This document shows positions 44,548 to 55,631 of a stretch of 64,000 nucleotides of DNA, piece after piece. Origin of the DNA: Favolaschia claudopus (taxonomy: Eukaryota > Basidiomycota > Agaricomycetes > Agaricales > Mycenaceae). The position numbers and the translations under genes are program-made. The stretch lies in assembly GCA_037176885.1 (NCBI GenBank), contig JAWWNJ010000004.1, forward strand, positions 744,001 to 808,000. The letters are read 5' to 3'. Under the pieces are notes generated by a model. It had not been told where the DNA came from, searched no databases, and was given only the letters and a program-made list of their open reading frames with translations. Position 1 is the stretch's first letter; each line of letters opens with the position of its first letter.

Positions 44548-47295
44548 TCAGAGCGAAGGGATTCGTGGAAATGCTGTTGAATACAAATGCACACTAGAGA
44601 GATATGTAACGTAGTCCTGGTCCCGAATCAAGCCCAAAAAAAAGTCTATGATGAATGCGTCTTTTCGACGGCCGGCCCCCCCCTCCCATTTCGGTTCAGA
44701 CAGTTCATACGCCTCAGCGTGATAGTCTGAATACCGCTGTCCCCTGCCCTGCGCCCACAAAGCCGTCGTGTCGTTATCATCGTGGAAATTCTTCACTTGG
44801 CTGTATTGTATCTGCTTGTCCCTCCGCTTCTTCCACCAGATACTATTTACCTCATCAGCTTTTGCATAGAACAAAGGCCAAAATCACCCACAGCCCGACG
44901 CTCAAAAGCGCGATGAACACTATCAAGCCAATCAAGCCACCGAGCAGCCTGAACTTGTTCGTGTTCAGGAATCCTTCGACTTTGCTCAGGCCTTGAGGAG
45001 TAGGGTCTTTGAATGTAAGTTTTCTGTTGGGCAGCTCCGCTTGACTCGGAGGATTCTGTGGGTCGAAGCAATACTGCTGGAAGCACTGCGAACATATCGA
45101 TGACCGAGGAACAACGGGGTTGACTCTCGTCCGAGCTCGATCAACAGCCGCACATTGAAGGCAGATCCCAAAGTTGGGATCCGGTGTGTTGGCGTTGGGA
45201 CTATTATCAAATGAGCCCACTAGAGCAGACAGTTTCAAGGGATGGCCACAAACGTAAAGCCCGATATCGTGTTGAAATGTACTTGATCCAAGAACAACTG
45301 GGTGTGCTTCAGCGGATAAGTCAGCGTGAATGTCCCCGTACTATTCAATATCAGTATGAACCGGTTAGAGAATCGACACTCGACACAAACTTTGTGACCG
45401 GATCGTCTCCAGTGATCGGCGGTGCGTTAGGCAGATAGATGACCAGCGGCCATTCGGCAGGCGTTTGTTTTGGATCACACCCAAAGAAAGTTGCCCGTTG
45501 TCTGACGCCAGTTGAAATCCAATCGCCTGCAGTTTGCGGTATAGGCGGGAATTGCTGGTGGGTCGATCTCAGAATGGAGGACAGGCGCGAAGCAGTTTGT
45601 ATTGGCCCAGTACCGCTGTCAATGTCAAACCAAGTCAGACCCGATGCAGAAGAAGATGAAAATGCAGTGAGCGCACTTTGGCCAGTTGTTTGGGTCGTCG
45701 GCACTGCCCTCAAGGGTGACAATGACATCCAAAGCCCGCGATTTGACGAACAGTGGACCGTATGGGACGTTCTCCCCGTTTGACGCGCCGTCGATGAGTT
45801 CAATCCAGGTTGCCTTTGTGTCCTGATAGGTGTCGCTCTTGAGACCGTTGAACGGGTTTGGCCAATTCGCGACATCGTCTCCCCGCGTGCGGACAGAGCG
45901 AAGCTGCCGCTGGAGGACGTATATTATTTTATCACTGTCAGAAGAAGAAAAACCTTGAAGAGTGTTGTGCGCAAAGTCAAAGATTTGCTACCCGGAATCT
46001 TAGAACGGTTCATGCCTCGGGAAAGGAACGTACATTGAACAGACTGGCACTTGAACCCATGATGAAACCAGCTTGATCGAATCCTCTGACACAGGCTGAA
46101 CCATTTTCGGCCTTGCCGTTCGATAAATGCGTTCCAGCGTAAGACAGATTCATCCCAACGGAGAGCTGGGGGTCAAAGGAAGCGATTTCGAAAGGAGAAA
46201 TCTGAAAGATATAAACAACAACTCGAAGGTCAGTCGCTCCGCCTCACCTCATAAACAACGGACTCGGGCCCTAAAGCAGTGGTCAGATTTGAACCCGAGG
46301 GGCGCGAGTCCGCGACAATCAGCGGAACCGGCGTTAACTGCTGCTGGAACGCGGGAATCTTTGGGATGTCGGACCACAACTGCCCAGCGCCATGCGCCGT
46401 ATCGTTCGTGAAGAAATTCTTTCTGTTTGTCTGATTCAGAAAGTGATATGAAATCATCCGCGCCCATGGATCCGTTATGCTCGTATCGCTGGGAAAGAGA
46501 GAATGAGAGGGTAACTAGACTAACGGGGAGGAAGACGTACATTCCTGCCTGAGCCTTAGCTATCACACTCCATAAAATACTTCCGTAGAAGTACTGGTTG
46601 TCGGTTGAGAAGACGTTGTCTCCGTCCGGAGAGGCAAAAGGCAAGTCGAGTTTCCAGCCGTCGAGGTCTGCGCCGTTCCCGAACACCACATCCTTGACGG
46701 TTGGCCAGTTGTTGAAAAATAGCGACCCGGTCACCCACGATCCGCCTATGAATTATGAATGACACGGATCGCAACACAAAAGACAGCAAAGTACCGGAGA
46801 GACCAGTCATATACGACGCGACTTGCAACAGCCCACCCGTGCCTGCGGCCTTAGAGGATTCATTGCGTGCATCAAGCCCTAAATAGGGGGACTCGATGCC
46901 AATTCAGATCACGAGTCGACGCGATCGGACGCACCACTCAAACAACCAGCGCCGTATTGTGCTGCGCGAAGACCACCTCCAGGGATCGCAAGGCCCACTT
47001 TGGGGAAGAGTCCTTGGAACGCGCTGAGGTTATAGCTAAGTTTGCTACCGTCTCCCAGCCATGTATTCCACGCGTCTTGGACGGTTGTGTTAAGCCGACT
47101 GTTCACATACTGGACCTCTGACGGGTGTAGAGTTTGATTTTGTGGCGAGAATTGGCGGATTAATGAGGTCGTCGAAAAGTCTGGGCATTCAACATTCATG
47201 GAGGGGGCATAGTCAGTTACATTCGACTGAGATGGTAGTGTGAGCGGATCCAGAGAGAGCACTGAGCCCACCAGAGCGAGGAGGAGGGCGAGCAT
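44548..47295 (-). CDS. PLB: Phospholipase B (lysophospholipase) with C-terminal membrane helix and tail
   Basis: Secreted fungal PLBs hydrolyse both acyl chains of phospholipids. The N-terminus is a signal peptide, MLALLLALVGSVLSL. Next are KVGLAIPGGGLRAAQYGAG (oxyanion strand) and GLSGGSWVTG, with the catalytic serine split by a splice. IELIDGASNGENVPYGPL holds the catalytic Asp region. Later pieces are WPNGTGPIQTASRLSSIL and QRATFFGCDP. A Cys-rich end region (CLQCAAVDRARTR; SICSQCFQQYCFDPQNPPS) is typical. Using the 49-nt intron 44843-44891, the protein continues GLIVFIALLSVGL-IWWKKRRDKQ, a membrane helix with a basic stop-transfer, then a tail of about 90 residues to 44548. Without that splice it would stop after LCKS at 44855. 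GPI attachment is usual in yeasts; here a true helix is predicted. Confidence 0.82.
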
Positions 47296-47560
47296 TGGGG
47301 GAGAGGTTGGTATGCACGAGGCTGTCCATCATTGTGTGTAAGTACTCACAAAAACGACAAGCTGATCACCGCTGTCCAGCGCTTTGACCCGTAGACGCCG
47401 TAGCAGCCGCTGAGCCAGTGTCTCACTCGACAACAATAAACCACACCGCCTCATCTCATCAGCTTGAACTTTATTCTTTCCACGTTAATATGATACATGT
47501 ACATGCTCTCCCAGGAGTAACATGAAAAAAGCAACGGAATTACTGCAACAAAATACATCT

Positions 47561-48968
47561 TTAATTATTGTCCTCAAACGCGCTTTCAAACAGATAGTTT
47601 GCGGCAAGTTCCTCGTTCTTGTCGCAAGCAAAGTACGCTTCCAGGACGGCCTGGCGTGGGAAGCCTAATGCCTCGAGCTGCAAAACAGTGGGTGAGTTCA
47701 AGGCGATTAATCATCACAAGGAGCCCGTACACGCTGGATGGCAGCTCTCTCTTCCTCGGTCACGCTGACAACATGCGCGCCTGGGGGAATGGGTCCGTCT
47801 TCGCTCTCGTCGAACTCGGCGCCATCAACTCCAAAGAGCCGTGCAACGGCAGCCGGGTTCTGCTGAATCATCTGCATGAGCGCCGGATTCTGTGCGCCGA
47901 GCTGTTGGATTAAGGGTTGAATCAAAGCCGGATTCTGCATCATCAGTTCGCGCAGTTGCTGAATTTGAGGGTTATTTTGCAGCGCAGCTAGATCAAGTTC
48001 TCCGCCCGCGCCGGCGCCAGCAGCACCTACGCCACCTCCCTGTTGTTGTTGCTGCTGTTGCTGTGCAAGCTGGAATCATGAGGAGTCAGACTACGGAAGA
48101 GAATCGAAAAGCGGGGCGTACTTGGAACAGATTCTGTGGGCCAGCGGGTGGGGCGGGAGCGGGGGCAGCTGCGGGTGGGGGCACACCACCAGCTGCAGCT
48201 GCGGGGGCCGGAGCGGAACCGATAGGCGGTGGCGCTCGGGCGGCGGGGGCGGCACCGGATGCCTCAGCTTCCAAATGAGCAGGAATTCCCTGGGAGCACG
48301 TCAGAGCATGTTTCGCACGATTGACCGATACGCACAGTCATAAGATATTCGGCAGCGCGATCAGGATTGTTGTAGCTGGCGCGCATTGCACGAGTAACTT
48401 CTTCACGACTGAAGCCCATCTCCATCATATTGGCGATTGTGGTTTGAAGAGCATCACCAGTGAGGAAAGACGACGATTCACCAAACGGCGCAGGAGTGAC
48501 ACCTGCTGCAGGTGCAGCATCGGCTGCTGGTGGCGGCGGTGCGGCAGCAGCAGGAGCAGGAGCAGGTTGCGCAGCAGGGGTTTCCGACACTGGAGCAGGT
48601 GCACTTGTAGAAGCAGCGGGAAGGGGAGAAGGTGTGGGTTTGGGCTAAAAAAACAATTCATTGAAAATTGCAACAGACAGGGATACAAGAGAAAAAAACC
48701 TTTGAGACCATGAGAACCAAGAAATCCTTCTCTTTTATACCGCAGGATTCGACTGTCTTGTCATCTGGGAGGACCTTGCCGGAGTAGATTATCTTTTGAA
48801 TCGCGGTGGGATGGCCGTGGGCCTCCTGGATCTTAGATTTGAGAACGCCAACGGTGTCACCCGGCTCTGCATCGATCTGGGAGGGATGAGGCAAGAACGG
48901 GGAAGCGCAGAGATAGATGATACCTGGAAAATCTTTTGATTCGTCGTCTTTACGGTGATCTTGACCAT
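47561..48968 (-). CDS. RAD23: Nucleotide excision repair protein RAD23
   Basis: RAD23 carries ubiquitinated proteins to the proteasome and stabilises Rad4/XPC. Exon 1 is [15 protein letters not shown], then the ubiquitin-like domain [18 protein letters not shown] and [21 protein letters not shown] long Ala/Pro linker is followed by UBA1 ([20 protein letters not shown]), a second Ala/Pro linker, a Gln run (eight Q near 48050), the XPC-binding domain ([18 protein letters not shown]) and UBA2 ([19 protein letters not shown]), ending FESAFEDNN. The length of about 380 aa is normal. Five introns lie between domains. It is divergent from the LRR gene, 218 bases apart. Confidence 0.93.
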
Positions 48969-49186
48969 CTTCTGCGGACAAGAAAGTGGCGACGTTTACT
49001 AAGGGAGATGAAAGAGTCGCCTGAGAGGGATGGACTGGGAATGTGTTGAGCTTGTGTTGAGCCGCAATGAGCGTGGAGAGGAAGACGCGTAAGGCGTGAC
49101 CGCGTGACCGTGTGTTACTGTCACCGCTCAGGACCTCAAGTTAAACGCGTCCCTTGCTGAACTCACCTTGAGCACACCCCAAGTCT

Positions 49187-51412
49187 ATGGCTGACGCTCA
49201 GCTGGAACCAGGCGATGTTTACCTCCGCCGTCTTGCTACTTTCGTTAGGACACACGAGAAAAATCTCGCCGCCGCTGGTGTCCCCGTCCGTCGCCGTCGC
49301 ATCCAGCAGCAGGAGCCTCCAGCTGCCATCTACAACCCCTTGTCCTGGTTCTCCGACCCCAATCCTTCTCAAACAACCCCACTCGTTCTCTCCACTGATA
49401 CCCACCATCTCTTCTATACCCTCATGCGTCTTGAGGCCCAAGGTCTCGATATCGGCACCCTAGATGTTCGTATCGACAGCCCGTCGCGCCCCATGAGCTA
49501 CGTTAGCTTCGCCGGCTCTGCCGGAGAGAAAGCCGAAACACTCTCTATCGCAGAATCCTTCCGCTCTACACTCTCTGCCGTCTCCGGTCTGTCGTTGGGC
49601 GGTGGCTGGTGGCGTCCCGAGCCCCCGAGCCTCGACTTCGAGCTCAAATATCTGTTCAGCAGCTTCACCAAGATCCCGGCATTATCTATCTCCGCACCGA
49701 CGAAAAAGGTCATTGCAGAGCTTGCCGCTGAACCTCCGAACGAGAACGCACTTCCTCTAGATGTCTTCCGCAATCTTCAGAGCCTCGAGTGCGCCGACAT
49801 CGACCCTCGCGCTCTTCTTGGCTGGGACCGCCTCGCAGAGAGTCTCCGCAGTCTCAAGATCAAGAAAAGCGGTCTCGAAGATGTCTCCGATGTCATCGTT
49901 GGGGCAGTTCTTGACGATCAGGCTCGAAGAGCGGGTAGCGTCAGCAGGAAGCGTCGCCGACGCATTCCGAACGCCCCATCTCGTCCTCCTTCTATCTACG
50001 CCACTCGGCTTCCCGACTCTGTCCCAGAGGAGCCAGAACAACAAGAGAGCGGTTCTTCCTCGCCACCTCCTCCCACAGAGCTGTCGTCTCTCAAGTGGGC
50101 TTTTCTCAAACACCTGTCCTTGTCCGACAATAGCTTAACCTTCTTTCCTCCCGATTGCGTGCAATATCTAACCTCACTTACCCATCTCGACCTATCCTCT
50201 AACCTCCTCGTGTCTGTTCCCCCAAACCTTTCCGCTCTCTTCAACCTCGTCTCCCTTAATCTTTCCGACAACATGATTGACTCCGTGCTGGGTATCTATC
50301 AGAATCTCGGAGGCGTCTCCTATATCAATCTAGCCCACAACCGCCTCGAGTCTCTCTGCGGGCTCGAGCGTTTACCCTCATTAGAACGGGTAGATTTGCG
50401 TAATAACCTTGTGGAGGAGTCCGCGGAGGTGGGCAGATTGGCAATGCTCCCTAACATTTCGGAGGTTTGGATAGAAGGAAATCCCTTCGTCGAGCTCGAG
50501 GAGGGCTACCGCATCACATGCTTTGATTATTTCTGGAAGGAGGGCAAGACGATATCGCTCGATGGCTCACAGCCAGGATTCTATGAGAAGCGTGGCCTTA
50601 CTGTCCCCCCTCCCTCCCAGATGTCTTCCTCTCGACCCGTGTCCGCTGCTTACTCCCCTCCAGTCGTCGCAGTCGGCCATGCGCACGCCCATGCCCATGT
50701 GCATGGGGCAACTTCTCCAGCCAGCAGCGCTGATGCAGGTCCCTCCTCTCACGAGGCCTCGCCGCAAATGGCGCCAGTTGGCGCGATTGGCGTCAGCGGA
50801 AAGGCGAGGCGTAAAGTCAAGCGGATCGTGGACCTCGATGCAGGGGATAGCGACGGTGCCGGTAGCTCCCGGAGCGCATCACATACGCGCACCAAGTCAG
50901 ATGGTTCCTCTCGCGCGAAGGGGCGCCCGAAAGGCAAGAAGGCTGACGGGAATGCCGCTATGCCGATCCTCAACCACGGTTGGGGCCAATTCGGGGCGTT
51001 GGTGGAGGAACCAGAGGTGACGGCTCCCTTGCCGCTGCAAGTGAGTAACAACAACGCAGATAATGCTGGCATCGCGGTGCCTCAGCGCTCTCGGCACAAT
51101 CGCTACCAGTCCGAACTGGCCGTAAATGTGTCGCCGCCGGCCTCGACGTCAACATCACCCCCCGTCGCGTCACCTTCCGACACACCGACAGCGACTACGT
51201 TTAGACGACAACGCAACTCGGCGACGTTCTCCGCCAGACGCTCCGATCGTCGGTCGCGGGTGTCGGCGTCGGTGTATGAGCCTGTGAACTCGATTTCGGA
51301 TGGGGAGCAAGATGCGGTTGAGGATAGTGTAGATGCGTACCGGCGGCGGATTGAGGCGCTGAAGAAGGATATGGGAGAAGGCTGGCTTAAAGTATTCACG
51401 CAAAGCTCATAA
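49187..51412 (+). CDS. Leucine-rich repeat protein, STK11IP-like
   Basis: This is an intronless gene of 741 codons. After an N-terminal helical region (VYLRRLATFVRTHEKNLAAAG) and a structured domain (MSYVSFAGSAGEKAETL), about eight LRRs run from residue 300 to 430, for example LKHLSLSDNSLTFFPPDC, LTHLDLSSNLLVSVPPN and LVSLNLSDNMIDSVLG. The end of the array, VWIEGNPFVELEEGYRITCF, is the usual LRR cap. A Ser/Pro-rich tail follows with a His/Ala repeat (AHAHAHVHG). The layout resembles STK11-interacting and nischarin-type proteins, which bind membranes or kinases; that assignment is uncertain. No kinase domain is present. Confidence 0.65.
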   Translation: MADAQLEPGDVYLRRLATFVRTHEKNLAAAGVPVRRRRIQQQEPPAAIYNPLSWFSDPNPSQTTPLVLSTDTHHLFYTLMRLEAQGLDIGTLDVRIDSPSRPMSYVSFAGSAGEKAETLSIAESFRSTLSAVSGLSLGGGWWRPEPPSLDFELKYLFSSFTKIPALSISAPTKKVIAELAAEPPNENALPLDVFRNLQSLECADIDPRALLGWDRLAESLRSLKIKKSGLEDVSDVIVGAVLDDQARRAGSVSRKRRRRIPNAPSRPPSIYATRLPDSVPEEPEQQESGSSSPPPPTELSSLKWAFLKHLSLSDNSLTFFPPDCVQYLTSLTHLDLSSNLLVSVPPNLSALFNLVSLNLSDNMIDSVLGIYQNLGGVSYINLAHNRLESLCGLERLPSLERVDLRNNLVEESAEVGRLAMLPNISEVWIEGNPFVELEEGYRITCFDYFWKEGKTISLDGSQPGFYEKRGLTVPPPSQMSSSRPVSAAYSPPVVAVGHAHAHAHVHGATSPASSADAGPSSHEASPQMAPVGAIGVSGKARRKVKRIVDLDAGDSDGAGSSRSASHTRTKSDGSSRAKGRPKGKKADGNAAMPILNHGWGQFGALVEEPEVTAPLPLQVSNNNADNAGIAVPQRSRHNRYQSELAVNVSPPASTSTSPPVASPSDTPTATTFRRQRNSATFSARRSDRRSRVSASVYEPVNSISDGEQDAVEDSVDAYRRRIEALKKDMGEGWLKVFTQSS

Positions 51413-51607
51413 TAATTAATGTACTACATCGGACATTTTCCTTTGGATTGTTAAGAGTGTTGAAGAGTCAGAAGCCATTTCAAGTGTTTGATTACATGTG
51501 TTGATTTCAACCTTGTCTGGCTTCCGAAACTACCTCTTAACGCTGCGGCGTCGTCGTTCTTTACCACTCTCTGCCTACACCTCAAATTTACAGAAAATCA
51601 ACACACA

Positions 51608-52455
51608 ATGGGTGCTAATCTGTCCAAAGCTCTTGGTAACTCGACTCGTCCTCCTGCCCGGGTCGTACCACCTCATAATAATCCGTTGCTCCTCCTTAAG
51701 GCAAGATATTCGGAAACAAGGAGATGAGACTGTTAATGTTGGGCTTGGATGCGGCCGGAAAGACCAGTAAGTCTCCCCTAGTCCTACCCTTTCCCTGTTC
51801 GCGGTCAGCGGTCACCGAAACTGATCCCCAACAGCTATTCTTTACAAGCTCAAACTGAACCAATCAGTTACAACGATTCCAACAGGTGCTTTTCTCGTCG
51901 CGTCCTTCTTTCTTTCGTGTTGATTTCGTCCATTCCAGTCGGCTTCAACGTCGAAACCGTTACGTATAAGAACGTGAAATTCAACGTATGGGATGTTGGC
52001 GGGCAGGACAAAATCCGACCTCTCTGGCGACACTACTACACCGGGACGCAAGGTCTTGTTTTCGTCGTTGACAGCCAGGACCGGGAGCGTCTAGACGAGG
52101 CGAAGCAGGAGCTGCATCGCATATTGAGCGATAGGGAGATGAAGGAATGTCTATTGTTAGTGTTTGCGAATAAGCAGGATCTTCCGGGAGGTGCGTCCAG
52201 TCAAAACTATTGGTGTTTCTTCTCCATCTCACTTCGATTCAGCAATGTCGCCCGCCGAAGTGACGGAAAAGTTGGGACTACACAAGATGAAGGACCGTTC
52301 TTGGTACGTGCACCCCAGGTACGTTGATTGCATGCTATCTGTGTGCGCAATCCCACTCATCTTTTTCTTCCATTCGCAGCTGTGCCACGACGGGAGAGGG
52401 TCTATTTGAGGGGCTGCAGTGGCTTTCTCAGAACGTCAAGAAACGGCCACAGTAA
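51608..52455 (+). CDS. ARF6-type small GTPase
   Basis: ARF6 controls plasma-membrane traffic and actin. Spliced exons give [20 protein letters not shown], with Gly2 for myristoylation, then P-loop GLDAAGKT, switch I VTTIPTVGFNVET, switch [15 protein letters not shown], the NKQD base motif and the [13 protein letters not shown] end. The spliced length is about 180 aa. The short first exon and introns at 51643, 51770, 51884, 52190 and 52320 regions all follow GT-AG, and all frames join. The [14 protein letters not shown] start and the 'DREM' segment favour ARF6 over ARF1. The gene lies 195 bases after the LRR gene. Confidence 0.93.
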
Positions 52456-52841
52456 AGCCCCATGTCTGTCTCTAGGATGGCGCTATATACCCCCTCTACT
52501 TCGGTACTACCCCCACCTTACTGTCTCCATACGGCATCACGCCCCGCACGACTCGCACGAACGATCTAGCTCTTCACGCTTCCTTTCATCTTTGTTCATT
52601 GTGTTCATGTTCCCTCTACTCTGCACCTACATCATATTACCGAGTTTTTTTGGGCGGCTGATCACGGCCTGGTTAATGGATAATGTCCACGGCCGGACAG
52701 AGGCGAGAACAGCGAGATTGAGTGATAATGAGTCTGAAAATTGGGCTGATGTTTGCTCACGCATCACGCATTTGCAAAAATGGCGTGCCCAACTAACCTT
52801 ACACTTATTATGTCGACCGACTATTCTTTCTTCCTTCCCTC

Positions 52842-54203
52842 ATGTTTTGCGCGGCACGTACGGCGTTTCGCAGAGGATTCGCCACCAATGCGTCCGTCGG
52901 CGGTTTCACTGGCGCAGTGGGAAATACGCCTCTTGTCAGTCAAAGAGATCTCGTTCCTACATGAAGCCTAACACACTGTGTGCTGTTCGCACGGAACTTT
53001 CCATTAGATCTACCTAAAGCACCTTTCTGAAAAGACGGGCTCTCGTGTACTCGCCAAAGCCGAATTTCAAAATCCGGGAGGAAGCGTCAAGGACCGTGCG
53101 GCGCTCGGTGTCGTCCGCGACGCGGAGGAACGAGGGTTGTTCGTCATTTACTTAATGACTACCTGAAATTGTATACCATTGACATCGCAGACTCAAAGCC
53201 GGCGGAACCGTGGTAGAAGGAACCGCAGGGAACACCGGAATCGGATTGGCCCATGTCTGCAGAGCCAACGGGTACAAATGTGTTATCTTTATGCCCAACA
53301 CGCAGGTCAGTAACGCAACTTACTGCAGCTTTCATTTGGTCAATATCCGTTTCCCAGAGTCAAGAGAAAATTGACCTCTTGCGTATGCTCGGCGCGGAAG
53401 TCCACGCCGTCCCTGCAGTCGCGTATGAGAACCCCGCGAACTACAACCACCAGGCGCGCGATTATGCGAAGGCTCTGCCCAATGCCATTTGGACAAACCA
53501 ATTCGATAACACGGCCAACGCACAGGCGCACTATATCTCGACTGGTCCTGAGATATGGGAACAGACGCGTGGGACCGTAGATGGATTCATTTGTTCGACT
53601 GGGACGGGTGGAACGTTAGCGGGCGTGGGGAGGTATCTCAGAGAGAAGAGCTCAGGGAAGACGCAGATATGGCTGGCCGATCCGCCGGGAAGTGTACTCA
53701 CCAGCTATGTCAACAGTGGTGGAAAGCTGACAGAGCGGAGCGGCAGCTCAATCACCGAAGGTATACAAGCTACGGACAAGTCCCAAGCCGCGTATTGACT
53801 GTGACAATTGCTAGGAATCGGTCAAGGGCGGATAACAGATAATCTCGCGACCATTGTGAACAATCTCTCGGGAGCTTTTACCGTGCCCGACGAAAAATCA
53901 ATCGAGATGGTCTATGAGCTGCTTGATACCGAGGGACTTTATCTCGGAGCTAGTTCTGCACTAAATGTGGTCGCTGCCGTAGAGCTAGCAGCCAAGTTGG
54001 GCAAAGGTTGTGCATTCCTGTGTTTTGTTACACTAGTAGCTGGCTAACCTGTTCCGGCGGCTCCAGGATCAACCGTAGTGACTGTTCTGTGCGACGGGGC
54101 ATACCGTTACCAGAGCCGACTGTTTTCAAAACAATGGCTGAACAGTAAAGGTCTGGAGGATGCCATTCCAAAACATCTGAAGAAGTATACTGTATTAGAT
54201 TGA
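52842..54203 (+). CDS. Cysteine synthase (O-acetylserine sulfhydrylase), mitochondrial type
   Basis: It is a PLP enzyme of the CysK/CBS family. The start [20 protein letters not shown] is Arg-rich and suits a mitochondrial presequence. The fold then begins [19 protein letters not shown]. The PLP lysine lies in [11 protein letters not shown]. Other motifs are [15 protein letters not shown] (substrate loop), [13 protein letters not shown] (phosphate loop) and [14 protein letters not shown]. It ends [10 protein letters not shown] at 54203. There are about six introns. It resembles the fungal type with a tail region and not the heme CBS. Whether it makes cysteine directly is not shown by the sequence alone. 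Confidence 0.88.
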
Positions 54204-55631
54204 TAGTCCCAAAGTTAGACCACTTGATATCCATCGGGTGAAAATTGAAAGCTCTCCGAGCAGAAGAAGGCGGTATTCATAGCCCCGTCGCGGAGTCAGA
54301 GATCTTCACTAGATCTTCCCGAGGATGCCCATTCTCCGTCGCTGTAGTGGAAGTGTATCAAATGCGGGTGTGGTGTCAGTCTGCGTGGGACAGATGATGA
54401 GTACCGGCATAATGACATTTCGATTCACGAGGGGGTCGTCGTACTAGGTGAGACCCAAGTCCGTGTCGAGGTTTTGGCTATATAGCGTGAGCTACCGCTC
54501 CGTCGTCCCGCTACAAGTCTTTTGGCACAATTCAGGCAAAGAATTTCCCGATCGGACTCGAACAACATCGCTCAATGCAACGTTGGATTCATGGGCATGC
54601 ATCTAACCGCGTGTTGGGCGTTTCCAGAGGGACGAGCAGATAATCTGACAAGCAAGAAGAGATGTGATGGAATCATTCATGGCATCAGCGCTTGCCGGAT
54701 TGGGGGCTGCGATGCTGACTTTTCCTTCGGTTAGCGTCTCGAAAAACATGTGCCAACTGGAAAGACGGAGGTAAATCTTGCCGGGCGAATCACAACATAC
54801 CAAATTAGGACAACTTGCTTTATCGCGCTTGGACCCATTGACAACGCCCATAATGATACGCCGCGGGGATAGCCCGTCGCGGAGATCTTGAATGGGCGGC
54901 AAATGGCTAGCGCGATTTGTTGCTGGCTGTTACAAATGCTGTAAGGCATTTATGTTACTTCGATTTACTTCCAAGTGATAGAACCATGCAACGAGTTCAA
55001 CTCGAGGCTGTATGGCCGCAAACAGCAAATTGCCTAATGGGATGGGACGGAGACTCTCATCGCTGAAATCTCGGTCTTGAATGGGAGTCTCGAGGAGCAC
55101 CGAGGAGAGAGAACTATCAGCGTGCGAGAATGATCAACTGGAGGAAAGATCAATGGATGACATCGCGACACAGTGGACGGGGTTACGAGACGGGGAAACG
55201 GAGGCAGGGTTCATCAAGGGGGCTGAGAAGCACACTCAGCCAAGCCTGCAGCGAGAACGGCCGGAGATAGCACAAAGCCAGCGGCTGAGGGTGCCGAGTA
55301 GCCAATGCCCGCGCTATCAGCTACGCCTGGGAGTGGTGGGCGTCTGACATGAGAACGGGGAAAACAAGGGTGTGGGAGGTGTCGGTAAAGTTGAGTCCCC
55401 TCCCATTCAGTTTTGAAGGGCACATAAAGGCCTGGGATGGCTAGGAAGCCTTGGAAGAAGCTGAACAGACCTGGAAACAATTTAACAGATCCGATTTTGA
55501 ATCGGCGGGAGGCGGGAGTGGGGGAACACAGAGTGTTTGGTCTCGTCATGTCGTGTCAGCGGCAACCGTGGCCGGGTTGATGTCTGTGAATGCGCGTTTA
55601 GAGGCTTAACTCGAACGCCCATCTCCACGCA
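54204..55631. other. Gene-poor 1.4 kb interval
   Basis: I find no gene with family support here. Only short ORFs (up to about 110 codons) occur and none look protein-like. A 12-base word, CCCGTCGCGGAG, occurs twice (54284 and 54873), each time near AGATCTT. No tRNA, LTR or transposase remnant is visible. It probably holds the long promoter of the MADS gene and the 3'UTR of cysteine synthase. Confidence 0.5.

Noticed and set aside
44253..44594. Minus-strand ORF between two genes
   Set aside because: Cysteine-rich but without domain signature; overlaps the PLB end and the downstream promoter.
54530..54610. tRNA-like B-box (GTTCGAGTCC on the minus strand)
   Set aside because: The five bases on either side do not form a T-stem and no A-box or acceptor stem could be placed.
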